A stretch of DNA of 64,000 nt, taken from the NCBI GenBank assembly GCA_020746105.1, contig CM036618.1, positions 110,547,808-110,611,807 on the forward strand, written 5' to 3'. The translations under genes were made by a program, and so were the position numbers. Shown here piece by piece: positions 24,501 through 36,200 of this stretch. Below the pieces are notes generated by a model. That model was not told the origin of the DNA and ran no database searches. It saw only the letters and a list, made by a program, of their open reading frames with translations. The stretch is from Trogon surrucura (taxonomy: Eukaryota > Chordata > Aves > Trogoniformes > Trogonidae). The first letter of the stretch is position 1, and the number at the start of each line of letters is the position of its first letter.

Positions 24501-27500
24501 CTTACTACGCAGCACCCCCAGCGTGGCACACAAGAGCCAGCAGTGGCCTTGGTCACTACAGGAATAAGTATCAGCAAGAACCTTTCTGCATACCAGTCCC
24601 AGGCAGTAACTGTAAACATCAGGTGTTATCACTGCCAGTAGCACACACTGTCTGCAAAAACATGCTGCTGACTTCAGAACGTGCAGCCTTTTAGAAGACA
24701 CTAAACTGCAAAGTAAAAATCACTAAACAGGACTGGGGTTTTAGCTAAACCCAGGACAGATTTTCATTTGAAGCTCTTGTTTTCAGTAACTTTTTTTTTT
24801 CTTTGCTGAAGGACCAGTCACACTTGCCAGCAGTCACAATTACAAGGAAATCCTCATCCTAATGAAGCCACATGGCAAAATTCCCACTGACTTTAATATG
24901 TGAAGGGTTTTGCAGTGCTTCTATTAATAAGGACAAGAAAATAAACCCAACGTCTTAAGGTACTAAATTAAATAAACCCAACATTTTAAGGTACTAAATG
25001 AAAGCTGATTTACTTTCCTTTAACAATAAAAAACACTTGTATGACTTCGTCGTACACAGAAAAACATTTATTTTTTTTTCACCTTCCACATTTTAAAATT
25101 CTTGGATTAGATTTAAATTCTGGCCTAATTTTGAGACGGGACTTCCAAGGAGCTACCTTGTTTGTGGAGAGAATGAGAAAGCCCAGAGTTGCAGCTGGGG
25201 AGAGTCTGGAAGGACTGTCCAAATTTATCTACAGGGTGATGCTGGAATTAGACTGGGAGAGTCTCTGAATTCTTCTGTGGGAGGGCTAGTGTTCGTAATG
25301 CTTTCACAGTGTGTTCGTGGGGAATACACCTATCATTCAGTCAGATTTTAAAATAGAATTTCAGGTGTTACTTTGAGCAGAAGCTTTCTAAAACTGTGCT
25401 CTGTGTCTAGTTACGCTGAAATTTTTATGATTGTAGATGACTGGCATCATTGGTGCATTTTATTTCTGCACAGCTTGTTCAACAAGTCAGTGCAAGGTCC
25501 CCAACTAAACTCTGTTTCGAGTACTACGTGTGTTATATACCTGGGCTCTGGGGACAGGCGGAGTCTGTGTCTTGCAAATACTTTATGCATCTGCATAGCT
25601 TGTTTTAATCAATATTAAGCATTAATTTCCTCTAGGAGAGGGCAATGTGGATATGGTTCTTGAAGGATTTGAGCTCGGACAAAAGGCTGAAGGTGCTTGG
25701 CATCTCTTTGTACAACTTACCTGCAGACTGCAGAGCCAGTCGTATCGGGGTGCGTCCGTTGCTTTCCTTATGACTTTTTTCATTTATTACTATTTTAATT
25801 TTTTTCCCCCCCCGACCATTATTGGATCTGTTCCATTTGCACTCCAAGAAGACATACCAGGCAGTGGTACACAAGTTTTGCACACATTTGCTGTTAGCTG
25901 CGCTGGATCTTTTTCCCTTCGGTTACCATAGTGGGCGATGCTTAAATATTACTCTCCTTTTCGGTAGCTTTGGTTACCAGCACCAGGCAGGCTGCGCTGC
26001 TGCAAGAGCTCCTAACATAGCTCAGATTATGCATTTCAAGCCATCCTGCTTTCTGTTATTTTTTTTAAATTATTATTTGTTTTCCCCTCTGCTTCCTGCA
26101 CTATACCAACCTTTGGAGCTGTCGCCACTGGCCAGCTGAATTTGGATAACCTGAGAAGTTGGAGCAGTGAGAGTATTAAACGGGCATCCCTCGTCAACGG
26201 CTGTGCCCAGTAGCTGATCGCAGGATCTTTGGGATATGTGCAGCCGCGGCACCAGCCAGTGACCAGTGAAAAGTATTTTCTTCAAAATTCAACTTAAGAG
26301 AATGAACATTTTAGTTAAAAAAGAGGTCTTTTGAAAACTGAAGTAATTGTTTGAGTTTTAATTAAGTGCTGCTTTTTTTTTTTAATTACTTGTCTAGATC
26401 TTTAACAGCTTTGTGATTTTTGGGGGGGGAGTTGTGGCTATGCCTTGTTGTGGAAAATAGAGCTGCCTAAATATGATAACTATAAAAGGCAATCACACCT
26501 TAATGATAGAAATCATCCCATTAATGCCATGAGGTTGCTGTTAGAGGTTGGGCTTGAAAATTCCTCTCATTGCTCTTTGAATTCTCCCAGTGGTACTATA
26601 AAAGAGGCTCATTGCTGTTTCATGCGATTTTAATAGCTGTGTACTATTTCTGTTGTGTTTGTTTCTACCTGTTTGCCGGTATATTTATAATGAACTGAAT
26701 AATCGGGACTGGGTGTGTAGCAGAAAACCACATGAAAGCTTTACCTCGCCCTTTATTCTGTGAGGAATTAAGTGGTACTTTGCCAGGTGCAGAGCTGGTC
26801 TGATAACGCAAAAAAGCCGACAGCATCACTGACTGAAGCTCAGCTTCAGATAACTTCAAAATCAGCAGCTGTATCTTGGTTCGTTTGTTGGTTTTGTTTG
26901 TTTCCTTTTTCATTTTTTCCCCAACTTCTTGCATGACGCTACCTTTCATTTTTGTTAATCTCCCACCACCGTTCTGAAGACTCAACGGACGTAACCGATC
27001 CGTAACTATTCTGGTGCTCTTGGACTCTAAGCATTCATGGCTAAGCTCATGTTCTGTTCGCACGTAGGTTTTACTTATTAAAAAATATGCATCTTTGCTT
27101 AAAATCCAGCCTTTAGGCAGGTCCATATATCTGTAGGAATTAGTATCTCTTGCTAGGAAGACTTTTGCTTGGTGTGTGTGTTTGGAGGTGTTTTCCAAAT
27201 GCTCATGATGGCTTTAGGCATATATATAATATATATGTATAGCATATATATATGTGTGTGTGTGTATATGTATGTATATAACTCTCAACCAATGTGTCAA
27301 GCCATCTACTGAGGGCAATAGAAATTTCTTGCCCACCGAACTGTGATGATTGGATTGGTTTTGTTTTTTTTTCCCTGATTGGTAGTATTACACATTGTAC
27401 AAGCCATTAGGCTACTTAGGGCTTGGCTTTGACCTGTTGACTTTCTTTTCAGTAGGTCAGCGTCCCCTCACTACCTAACTTCAGTCCTTCAGCAGAATCA

Positions 27501-30500
27501 CGGCCGATCTCTCAAAGGTAAACATCGAATTTTCTCTTGCTCTGCTTCTCGGGTTTTAGTCGTGAGCACGTACTGAAGCCCAGCTGATGTTGTGTGAACC
27601 TGCTCTGGAGGTGTTGCCTTAAAAGGAGGCAACAGTTTCTGTTGTGGAAAAGAGGCAACAATTTGTTTGCAAAAAAGGGGCAAATCGATGTGGCAGAAGC
27701 TAAACCCCCTTGCGTTCCAGCTTGTCCTCAGGTATCAGAGGGGCTGGGGGTGGCGAGGTTTAGGTTCTGAGTGATGCCCGATTTGTCATTGCTAACGCAA
27801 TGCACCAGTATCTCTTTGATCTGGCGGCATCCCTGGGTTTGCAGGGCCATCCTTCACGAGGGTGGCAGCATGCTCACACAGCCACACTCTGTGTGTCACT
27901 GTCAACAGGGACTCGCGCGACCAGATCAGAGTCAAATATAGTTCTTTGAAGCAACAGATACACAAATCCATTTTGATTGCCGGTGATAGTGACTGACTGC
28001 AAAGCACGTGCAAAAGTTACACGTGGATTAGATTATGAGCAGCTCTATAAAGATTTCCTGTGTATCCCAGGGCAGCACTTGGTGAGACCAAGTGTTCAGA
28101 CGTTACCCAAAGGCATCCCTGTGGAGGGGGAGAGGGGCTCAGCCCGTCGACTGATCCGAGGAGTCGGAGATGGTCCGTGGTGCTGTTTCCCCTGGCAATG
28201 GTGGAATCTTCCCTTAAGTTCCCCCTCTCTTGGGCCATTTTTATATGATTCGTTACCTTTCAGGTGGAGCTTGAGTGACTCCAGTCACGTATATCTTTAC
28301 TGTGATTGGTGTCTCGCTTCGCGTTTAGAGGTATAGACTAGAAAAATTCAATGCACAGGCTCAGTGAGGGGAGGGTAGCTTTTGGGATGGAGGTGTGTTT
28401 TGTTATTATGAGATTATAATGAGCATAGTTCACCCAAAGGACGGCATCTATCAAAAGGTGACAGACTCTTGGCCCAGGATAGTAAATGTGCAGTTACCTG
28501 GCTCCTTGACGTCTCCAGGTTCCTTTGTGTTCACAGAGCTTGAGCACGGTATCTCCACTCCATTCCACACTCCGTGGGATTCTCCCTTAGAGTCTGAACA
28601 TCAAGCTCCCTTAATGCTCCCAACCCTTAAGGTTACCCTAGAAACCTTTGTGGGAAGAACTCCTTTATGCACCAGCTGCACGCTGTCCTGGAAACTTTTC
28701 TCGATGTTCCGAAGTGTGAACAATGCTATGTAGGCAATTAAGTAATTTTAGATAATTATCCCACATCAGATGCCATGAGAAAGGGTAGTTTTTTGAGGGC
28801 CAAGCGCTCTTGCAAGCCAAGATGGTTGCCCTGTGGTTAGAACTAAAGTTTAGGCAAAAGTGCCTTAATCCCACAGAAGGGTCTGCTAGACTGTGGGGAA
28901 AAAATGAAGTAGAATGCATGCTTATTATATTAGCCACTTGTGTGTTAAATTTAAATCCATAAGATGATTCAAGATGTAATGAGGGCCATCTTGTTCTGCA
29001 AACATGGTATTTAGCAGACACATCACTCCCAAATATGACCTACTTAAAGAATGAATAGTTCAGTAGAAAACAAATCTGAAAGCTACGTACCTCTGCACTA
29101 GTTTTATTGTGTACCGAGAGCGGAAGACGAAAGACAGAAACTTTTTATGCGTAAAACTTGTGGGATGTGACCACAAAAGTCCCTTAAAGTTGGTTGTGTG
29201 GGTAGGAGAGCATGACAGGATTTGCAGGGGAACACGGGACAACGAATATACTTCACATGAGTATTTCGCAGCAGTGTGGAACTGTCAGTAACTTGCCAAG
29301 AAGTTGGGCACGAGCTGGTGTTATTGCCAGCACAGTTCTGCAGGAAGACCTAAGTTCTGGATATTATCCCTGTTAACAGAATAGCCTCATGATGTCTATT
29401 TAGTGTCAGGTTTCACCTTAAAAACTGCAGAAAGACAAATGGTAGTGTAACAAGGACTTGGCCGTGGCTCTGTCGTAGGGATTTCTACTTCTATTTTCCA
29501 CAAGGAAAAAGTCAGCCAGATTTAGATTTAGAGGGAGGGGAAAAAAAAGTGAATTTAAGATGGAAATCTGTTTTTCATCAACAGTCAAATGCAAATAGAA
29601 ATAGTGGCAGCTGTTGAACAGAATATGGTTACTTCATTTTCCCATGTGTATTTTTTATAAAGTTTGCTTCATTTTAAAGTATTTTAGTGAGCCTTGGTAG
29701 TACTATGAGGGAGCTAGACAGCATGGTGGGTATCACAGGATTTTTTGAAGAAGCCTGTTAAGCATACGTCTTGCAGCTCACTACTAGATGTTAATACATT
29801 AAAGACTTGTCCTTGTCAAAAATTATAGTAATTTTATTTTAAGTGCTGCAGCGTGAATCGAGCTCAATATTTAAAGGACTGATTCCGAGAAAAAGCGAGT
29901 ATGTGTTAATTTGTTGTAGTGGAATGTTGTTAGAGCTCTTTCAAGAAGATAATGCAAGTTTTTTGGTTTTGCTAGTGTGGTGTAGGGTTTGAGGTGAGAA
30001 GGTTGCTCACAATTAATAACTCTGCATCCAGACAGAGGTTTTATGGTGGTTCCCGACTGGCGAGGAAGCATCCTTGGCTGGCTGCTGCGGGGCTGCTAGA
30101 GCTGGGATTCTCAAGGCTTGTAAGAGAATACAAGTGGTCCCCCTCCTCTTAATGGTTTTGCTGATCTGTCCTGGGACAGGTTTGGAGATTGCCAGTCCAA
30201 TGCTACCTGTTCTGATTTGCCACACCAGTGGTGCCAAAATAATGACGTGTGTCTGCTCGCGTTTAATTTCTGCATCTCGAGGAAGCTGTTCAGCGTGTCC
30301 CTAGCTTTAGAGGCAAGCCCTGAACGTTTCTGGGCTGTCGTGTAGGGCAGCTGTCGTGCAGATGAAAGAATTCCTTGTAATAAGGTGCTTCCTCAGCCGT
30401 TCTGCTGGGGAAGCACAAATTTGGGAAATGCTGCTCAAGGAGAGCAATCACAAATGAAGCCACAGCACAGTAATGGTGACGCAGAGTACTGCTAAGAAGT

Positions 30501-33286
30501 CTCTGCAGAAGTGTCTCGCCTCGTTCTTTGGGGGTACCGAGATGCAGAAATGCTTTTTGCAGGTAGTAATTCTGTGTTGCATTAATGTTCCCAATTACTT
30601 GTCATTTTAACAAGGTGCTGCTTGTGTACCAGCATCAGATGTTAAAATGAAATATCTGTGATAGCAAATAAGGAATTGGGAGCATTTCACTTTCTGGTTG
30701 TGATAGTGGAGGAAAGTAACTCTTGATTTTTATTTCTTTTTTAATTTCTTTCTGTCAGTTGGAGGCATGTGACTGGTAAACTCAGGGTTTCTACTGCTGC
30801 CAGAGAAAGACAAAAGAATTAAAAAAAAAAATAATCTCATGTGTGCAGTGGGATAGACCTTAATGTATGCTGGTTTTAAAGTAAGAGACAGTGAAGACAA
30901 GGGGGGAAGTGTGTATGTTTTATAACCTCTGTTGGAAACAGTAGCTCAGTCCCCTTTGCATGTTGGTACAGCATTCACAAGGTGTCACGTGTTTCAAATT
31001 TGACCAGGCATGAGGTTAAGGACAATTAGATAAGATAAAGAAGCCAAACTGTGACAATTCTGCAGTCCCCCTCCCAGTACTCACCCTCCCCTCAAATTCA
31101 GTAATACAGTTAATGCGTATAATGGGAGGGAGAAAACAAATGCAATCAAAAATGACATTGCTGATGTTTTACATCAACAGTTCCCATCCCAGGTCCAGTT
31201 CAGCAGGACCGAGAGCCTGTTCTGATCACTGCTGGTACCTTCCAGCAGCCTTCCAGCCTCACTTTTCCACCCACCACTTACACATACATACATCTGTACA
31301 GCTGGGATGTGGTCTTTTGCTCTGAGACACCAAGGCTCACGTGAGAGCTCATCATCTCTTTGCTCCTCTTTTGCCTGGTTAGTTCACCAGGTACATATTT
31401 CTCTCTTGCACAAGGAGTATTCATCATCCATAGCTGAAGTGAGTGAAGGAGGACCTTTGACTCCCTCTTTTTTTATTAAAGTGCCTGAGCGTGTCCTAAA
31501 ACTAGTGGGAAAGGTGTGCTTGTTTCTTTTCCTTTTCACCTGGTTCTGGTTAGAAATATCATTCTCTGCCACAGCATCCTCAAGGTGCCCTTTCTGAGTT
31601 GTAAGCAACTTGCTCTGGGCTGCAAAGGGTGGCGTTTTACAGCAGCACTTGTCACCGTAGCTAAAAGCGCTGCAGTTCACCTAAACCCTTATAAGTGCCC
31701 ATTTATTATTTAGATCCAAGTGCTTTCTAGATTGAGCAGTTCAGTGCCCTTTCCCTCCCTCATCTTCTGGATTTCTTCCATTTGACTTGTTTGAGTGGAA
31801 ACTACTGCTGGAGAGGAGGCGAGTTGAATTAGTGCTGCGTTAACGGGTACGTTCGTTCTCAGCCTTGAATATTCACATAACCAGGCCATGAAGCTGCTGA
31901 GATGCTTTGCTGTGCCATTTCTCTCTCAACTGGTACAAACAAAAGCCACTTGTTGATAAGCGTAGCAACAGCGTCGTCATATGAATGTCTTAATTAACGT
32001 CACTGGTTCTTGGCTTCAGCTTTGATGAGTGCAATGCGAGAATTCAGCTTTTGAATATCATACTTAAGATATGAGACGGTTTTGTAACCATAGTGCACTG
32101 TGTAAGAGTCATGCTCTGTCTGAATTCAAACTTTCCCCTCCACCCCACTCTTTATTTGTAGGCCGATATATGCAGTTATAGATATATATTATCCATCCTT
32201 TCTAGGGACCTTGTTTTGTCAGGCTTGCCTGAGATCTGATGTTTTTCTACTTCTCCTTCACAGAATCCGACATCGATGCTGCTACTGCAATGATGCTGTT
32301 AAATACTTCCATTCAACAAGGGATGTTGGACTGTAAGCATAAGCTATTTTGCTGTTTTTCCTCTCTACCCAACAGCTAAACATTATCTCTGTAAACTTTC
32401 AGGAAACAAGTATGGTCTAGTTTTCAAATAGCAAGAACAGTTCTGGTTTGATTATTCTTTCTGCTAGCATTACAGATCTGTGTAGAACCACAGAACCACC
32501 TTTCCCCCCCATTAAATTTTGTTTCTTCTGCCCTTTTTGTGCTAGATGGCAAGACGAATTTCTTAGCTACTTCTTTGTTTCTCCGGCTTTCAGCTGTGAT
32601 TAGCTGAAGACTGCCGTCCTCTGTGGATGGCAGTAAATGTGCACAAGATATTAAGACTCTTAAATGCTCACATTCTGCTAATTTTGCAGTCAGCCAGCCA
32701 TGGGGTGCTCATTTTGCAGCTGATCTCGCTGGAGTATTTGCTTGCTGATGAGTCTTGTTTTTTTGTAGGTGAGAAGCCTCAGCCTCTGAAGACACCTAAG
32801 AAGAGGAGTTACGGCAGCGCGTTCAATCCTCCCAGCTCTATAAATCTGCAGGAAAGCGATTCCGCGGCCACCAATATCGATCCGAAGGAGGATCACAACT
32901 ACAGTGCCAGCAGCATGGGTTCCCAGCGCTGCGCGTCTCGGTCTAGCGTGTCTTCCTTGTCCTCCCTTGACGAGGTGTACGAATTTATCTCCAAGACCAG
33001 CCACGACGGAAGCGATGGCAGCGAAGGGTTTCACAGCGAAGTGGATACAGACGTTGACTATGAAGATGATCCTCTTGGAGACAGTGGCTATGCATCACAA
33101 CCTTGTGTAGATACCTCTGAGGAAAGCCAGCCTAGCAACAAAGCACTCAAGGTGTTATGTCAAGAAATCGATGAGGAGTTGAAAGAAGCAGCGGGGTCTC
33201 TGCTCCACCTTGCCGGCATCCAGACGTGCTTGAGTTCCTTAATAAGTACTGCAAAGACCCACTGTCACAAGCAGAGGAATAAATAG
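14975..33286 (+). CDS. FOXN2: Forkhead box protein N2, complete coding sequence in five exons
   Basis: FOXN2 is a nuclear winged-helix transcription factor of the forkhead N group. Coding exons: 14975-15511, 22076-22200, 27453-27517, 32264-32332, 32769-33286; joined they give 1314 nt, 437 residues plus TAG. All introns are GT-AG and phases match (0, 2, 1, 1). The forkhead domain spans about residues 112-205: [15 protein letters not shown] opens it and helix 3, [15 protein letters not shown] (about 156-170), is the DNA-recognition helix; the domain is split between the first two coding exons after SHGK. A basic cluster (KTPKKR, about 273-278) could help nuclear import, and the C-terminal third is Ser-rich then acidic ([17 protein letters not shown]). 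Length is close to human FOXN2 (431, from memory). The start matches the family N terminus MGPV.GMTPDK; its Kozak -3 base is T, and Met7 is a possible alternative. Confidence 0.95.
15512..22075 (+). other. FOXN2: FOXN2 intron 2
   Basis: About 6.6 kb. I see no exon or clear transposon in it. Notable items are a perfect 8-bp hairpin (15773-15791, GGGACCCT/AGGGTCCC with a 3-base loop), an A-run at 16647-16661 and T-rich tracts near 19301-19338. Confidence 0.7.
22076..22200 (+). CDS. FOXN2: FOXN2 exon, C-terminal part of forkhead domain
   Basis: Acceptor TTTCTTGCAG and donor AAG|GTAGGT. 125 nt, entered in phase 0 and left with two bases (AG). It encodes [20 protein letters not shown] (wing 2 region) and then an [10 protein letters not shown] stretch. 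The exon's own first bases, GTGAAT, follow the acceptor directly, so the boundary rests on the conserved HGK|VNGKG junction. Confidence 0.95.
22954..22970. repeat. GGA trinucleotide tract
   Basis: Five to six consecutive GGA units, read directly. Confidence 0.75.
23705..23760 (-). mobile_element. Probable old CR1 3' fragment
   Basis: The stretch GAGAATAGTACAGATGGGAA then GGGACCTCTGGATGTTGTCT-GTCCAGCC resembles the reverse complement of a CR1 3' UTR (compare CAGGCTGGAAGGGACCT in the SINE at 50582). It is diverged and its boundaries are uncertain. Confidence 0.4.
23960..24763 (-). mobile_element. Solo LTR (ERV, ERVL-like) with GATTT target duplications
   Basis: The element itself is 23965-24758 (794 bp). 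Read on the minus strand it starts TGTCCTGGGTTTAGCT and ends CCCTAACCCACAACA, giving TG...CA termini. GATTT is present on both sides (23960-23964 and 24759-24763), a 5-bp target duplication as known for class III (ERVL) retroviruses. No gag, pol or env sequence is adjacent, so it is a solo LTR left by recombination. It is homologous to 3966-4745. It lies antisense in FOXN2 intron 3. A plus-strand open frame across it (24215-24694) is incidental. Confidence 0.85.
24939..25000. repeat. 31-bp tandem duplication
   Basis: Two adjacent 31-bp units (24939-24969 and 24970-25000) start AAATAAACCCAAC and share TTAAGGTACTAAAT, differing at only a few positions. Confidence 0.85.
27219..27280. repeat. TA/TG compound microsatellite
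   Basis: Alternating TA tracts, a short CATATATATATA and a TG run followed by TATATG units, seen directly. It sits 173 bp upstream of the FOXN2 exon at 27453. Confidence 0.85.
27453..27517 (+). CDS. FOXN2: FOXN2 exon with tandem (NAGNAG) acceptor
   Basis: 65 nt; two carried-over bases plus T make Ser221, followed by [21 protein letters not shown], and it leaves one base (G). Donor AAAG|GTAAAC. The acceptor reads TTTTCAGTAG: using CAG gives a start at 27453 and Ser-Arg, while using TAG gives 27456 and drops one Ser without a frame change. CAG is normally preferred. Confidence 0.9.
27518..32263 (+). other. FOXN2: FOXN2 intron 4
   Basis: About 4.7 kb. No exon or clear transposon is seen. A perfect 8-bp hairpin (CACTTGGT/ACCAAGTG) lies at 28076-28094. 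Confidence 0.7.
32264..32332 (+). CDS. FOXN2: FOXN2 exon encoding [20 protein letters not shown]
   Basis: Acceptor CTTCTCCTTCACAG and donor GACT|GTAAGC. 69 nt, entered with one base carried over and left with one base. The ESDIDAA.AMMLLN segment is strongly conserved in FOXN2/FOXN3 proteins. Confidence 0.95.
32333..32768 (+). other. FOXN2: FOXN2 intron 5 (436 bp)
   Basis: Short intron ending TTTTTTTGTAG. The reading frame of the last exon is open upstream into it (from 32627), but those residues are intronic. Confidence 0.85.
32769..33286 (+). CDS. FOXN2: FOXN2 last coding exon
   Basis: 518 nt: T|GT makes Cys266, followed by [20 protein letters not shown], a Ser-rich part ([18 protein letters not shown]), an acidic segment and the conserved end [20 protein letters not shown], finishing QRNK and TAG at 33284-33286. 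Confidence 0.95.
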
Positions 33287-36200
33287 TATGTTTGTCAGTG
33301 TTGAATATATACATATATTTTTTTTAATTGTGGCAATACTCTTCTACTTTTACCCTTCACAAGGGAGATCAAAGCCATAAGAGGACTCATTGCTTTTTTT
33401 ATTTTTGACGCTAACTATAATTTAGCCATTTATTTTTAAATCACTGCCTAAAAAGAAAAAAAAATATTTAATCTTCTCAAATTAGAAGGGATGCATGACT
33501 TGTGAAAACCTGAAAGCATACTTCTTAATGATCACTTTGTAGGGTTTTTTTTTTTCCCTCTGTAATATTTTAGTGATTTTATTTTTTTTTCCGGAGATAC
33601 ATTTGTTCAGATGCACGTTGTGGATCATATTTACATCTCTGCTGCCCCCATCTGCAGAGGTGACTTTTGCCCTGTGTAAGGGCTCCGACTTCTGTGTAGA
33701 GGATTAAAAAGGAGGAGAAAAAAGAAAGGGGGGCGGAAAATAACAATCCTGGGCTTAGTTGCCTCCTTCCACTCATCCTCTCTTTGCTCTTCTGAGACAG
33801 GTCCCAGTGAAAATGCTGGTGAAGCAGCTCCCAGTGGCTGCAGTTTTCAGCCCATATGACACAGTGGCTGAAAACCTGTAGCGCTCCAGGGGCTGCTTTT
33901 GGTAAGATGCTAAGTACCCACTGGAAGAGTGAGGGTAAGGGATAGCTGAGGTGGGTACCACCTGCAGTTCTCGTTTTCTTTTCTTTTTTTTTCCTTCCCC
34001 TCCTTACCCCAAATCTGCAGTGTGAGGGTCAGATTCCTGAAGGAAAAACAGGGTTGGGTGTTTGGGTTTTTTTCATCTTAAGACAAATTGTCTTTTTTGT
34101 AGGGGCTCTGCGTGTCCTTTTCGTGCAGACACATACACACACCTTGGGCGTAGCCAGCAGTGAAAGCTGCTACTTGCCAACCTTGTTGTTGTCCTTGTGT
34201 TACCACCACTGCTGAACACGTAGTAGCTGCAGAGTCCTGCAACATCTACCCTTCTTCCCCCCCATCCTAATTTTGGGTGGGGGGAAAGAGCTGAGTAGTT
34301 GATGGTGTGACAGTGTGGGTGAGGGTGGAGGCTTTAGGTGCCTGGGTGGTGGACGGCTGCTGAAAAGAGAACGCCTTACGTCCTAATCTGAGACAAAATA
34401 GAAGAGCTTCCTTTCGGATTGCTGCTCTGAATTGCTTTGGAGGTTTTTGCCTCCTTCCCCACAGCGCTCGGTTGTTTTTGTCACATGGGCTGTCCATAGC
34501 TTTTGTTTCCCAGATCGCTGTGCCTTGTGCTGTGTGAACCCTCTCAGACTCCTCCTGCAGTTGGGGCATCTAACAGGCAAGACTAGGTTTTGTTTTAGCC
34601 TTCAGGTAGCTCAGGAGGACCTCTCTGGTTTTGGGAAGAAATTCCTTCACAATTCATTTTTGCAATAAGAGAATCTCTATAGTTCCCAGACATCCTTCAG
34701 CCAAAAATGTTTTATTAGTATGGTGAACTGGTTTTCCTCTTTCTTTTATTCTTTTCTTTTAAAAACAGTGGTGATTGCTTACATCTTCTTGTAGATTATG
34801 TGGTTTGTGAGGAGTTTTTTTTTCCTTTTTTTTTAAATTTTCTGTTCAAAATGAGTAAGCAGTTCTGCTGGAGTGGCTTTTACCAGTACCATTCGTATAA
34901 GGACGCCTTATCACATACAGCTATCGAAGGTCATCTTTGCTGTTTCTGAAAGGTACCGTGACGTGCCATAAATGTTCCCGTTCACATGTGAAGCTGTTGC
35001 TTCCAGCAGGTGTTGGGCAAGCTGGTTGAAAATTAGGAGCAGAGCCACCTAGGAAACCAATGTCCACTGTTTTGGTCGTTGAAAACAGTGCTGGGTCCAG
35101 CCAAAAGTTAACCTTTCCCTAACAGGGTATTGTTCTGCCTGTTTGGAGGCCTTCCTTAGATACATCGGTGTGGGGGTTTTGGATTTTGTTTTGTTGTGGG
35201 TTTTTTTTTTCTTTTTATTCGTCAGTCTCTTCATGAATACTGCCATAAACTGTCTACTTCAAATATGAACACAGCCATGCTGCTGAAGGTCAGTTGCTCT
35301 GAGGGCCTGTTCCAGTGCCTCTTGAAGACAACGGTGGTGCTCCCGCTGACTCAATGGCTGTTGAATCAAGCCTGAAATACTTGTGGTTCTTTGTGTTTGG
35401 GAATTTAAAGCCAACATTTTTTTGTTTGTTTGTTTTTAAAGCACAAACACTAGGGAAAGAAGTGGTTCTATATTTTTTTTCCCCCAATTACTTCAGTTTT
35501 AAGAATGACACACTTATTGAAAGGGAAGAAGAATGCTCTGCTATGTTCCTGCTTTATGCGAGCACCTGTTAGCCTACACCTGGAACAGGGCAACGTGTGC
35601 AGGCGTGTATGTCTTCTGGCTATCACAAGTGGTGCATTAGCCAATTGGATCTGATATTGGATGTGTTACTGATGGATACTAAGGGTAAAACTCACTATTT
35701 CAAGGAAAATTAACTACCAGCGCAGTGGTTCTTAGGATTTTGGGATGTGGAGATGCGAATGCTTGGTGGAACTGCGTTTTGCTCGTGAGTTGCTCTTGTA
35801 CCTTGATGGAAAACTGCAAAGGGCAGAGTTTGCGTCAATGCAAAAATGAGGATTTGGCTACAAAGAAATATTGTTAGCAGTCTGGGATTTTGCTCGGTGC
35901 CGTGATTTCAGTTGCATACTGTTGAAGGGGGGTGCTGCCCGGCTCCCGCTGAAGGTGGATGCAGCTTTTCTGTAGCTTGAAGTGAAAGCTGGATCGAGGT
36001 CCAAGTATTCTGGAAACCGTGGTCATAGTCGGCTCCATGGTCTGTTTCTGAATATTTTTTTTTTCCCTCAGATAAAATTTGAGAAGGTTAATACTTACTT
36101 AGGAGTGTGGCTGTGCCGCTCTTAACCCTGAAGTCAGTGGTAATGACTTGAGCGTTTCTGAAGGGAGCGGGCTGGGATGCTAACAGTGAATTTAATTACC

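Larger units (their letters stand above)
22201..27452 (+). other. FOXN2: FOXN2 intron 3
   Basis: About 5.25 kb. It contains a GGA microsatellite (22954-22970), an old CR1-like fragment near 23705-23760, the solo LTR at 23965-24758 in antisense, a 31-bp tandem duplication (24939-25000) and a TA/TG microsatellite (27219-27280). The open minus-strand frame at 26665-27198 has no recognisable product. Confidence 0.7.

Noticed and set aside
24215-24694. 159-codon plus-strand frame
   Set aside because: It lies wholly inside an LTR and is antisense to it; LTRs of this type do not encode proteins.
26665-27198. 177-codon minus-strand open frame
   Set aside because: No recognisable family and no supporting signals; it overlaps T-rich intron sequence.
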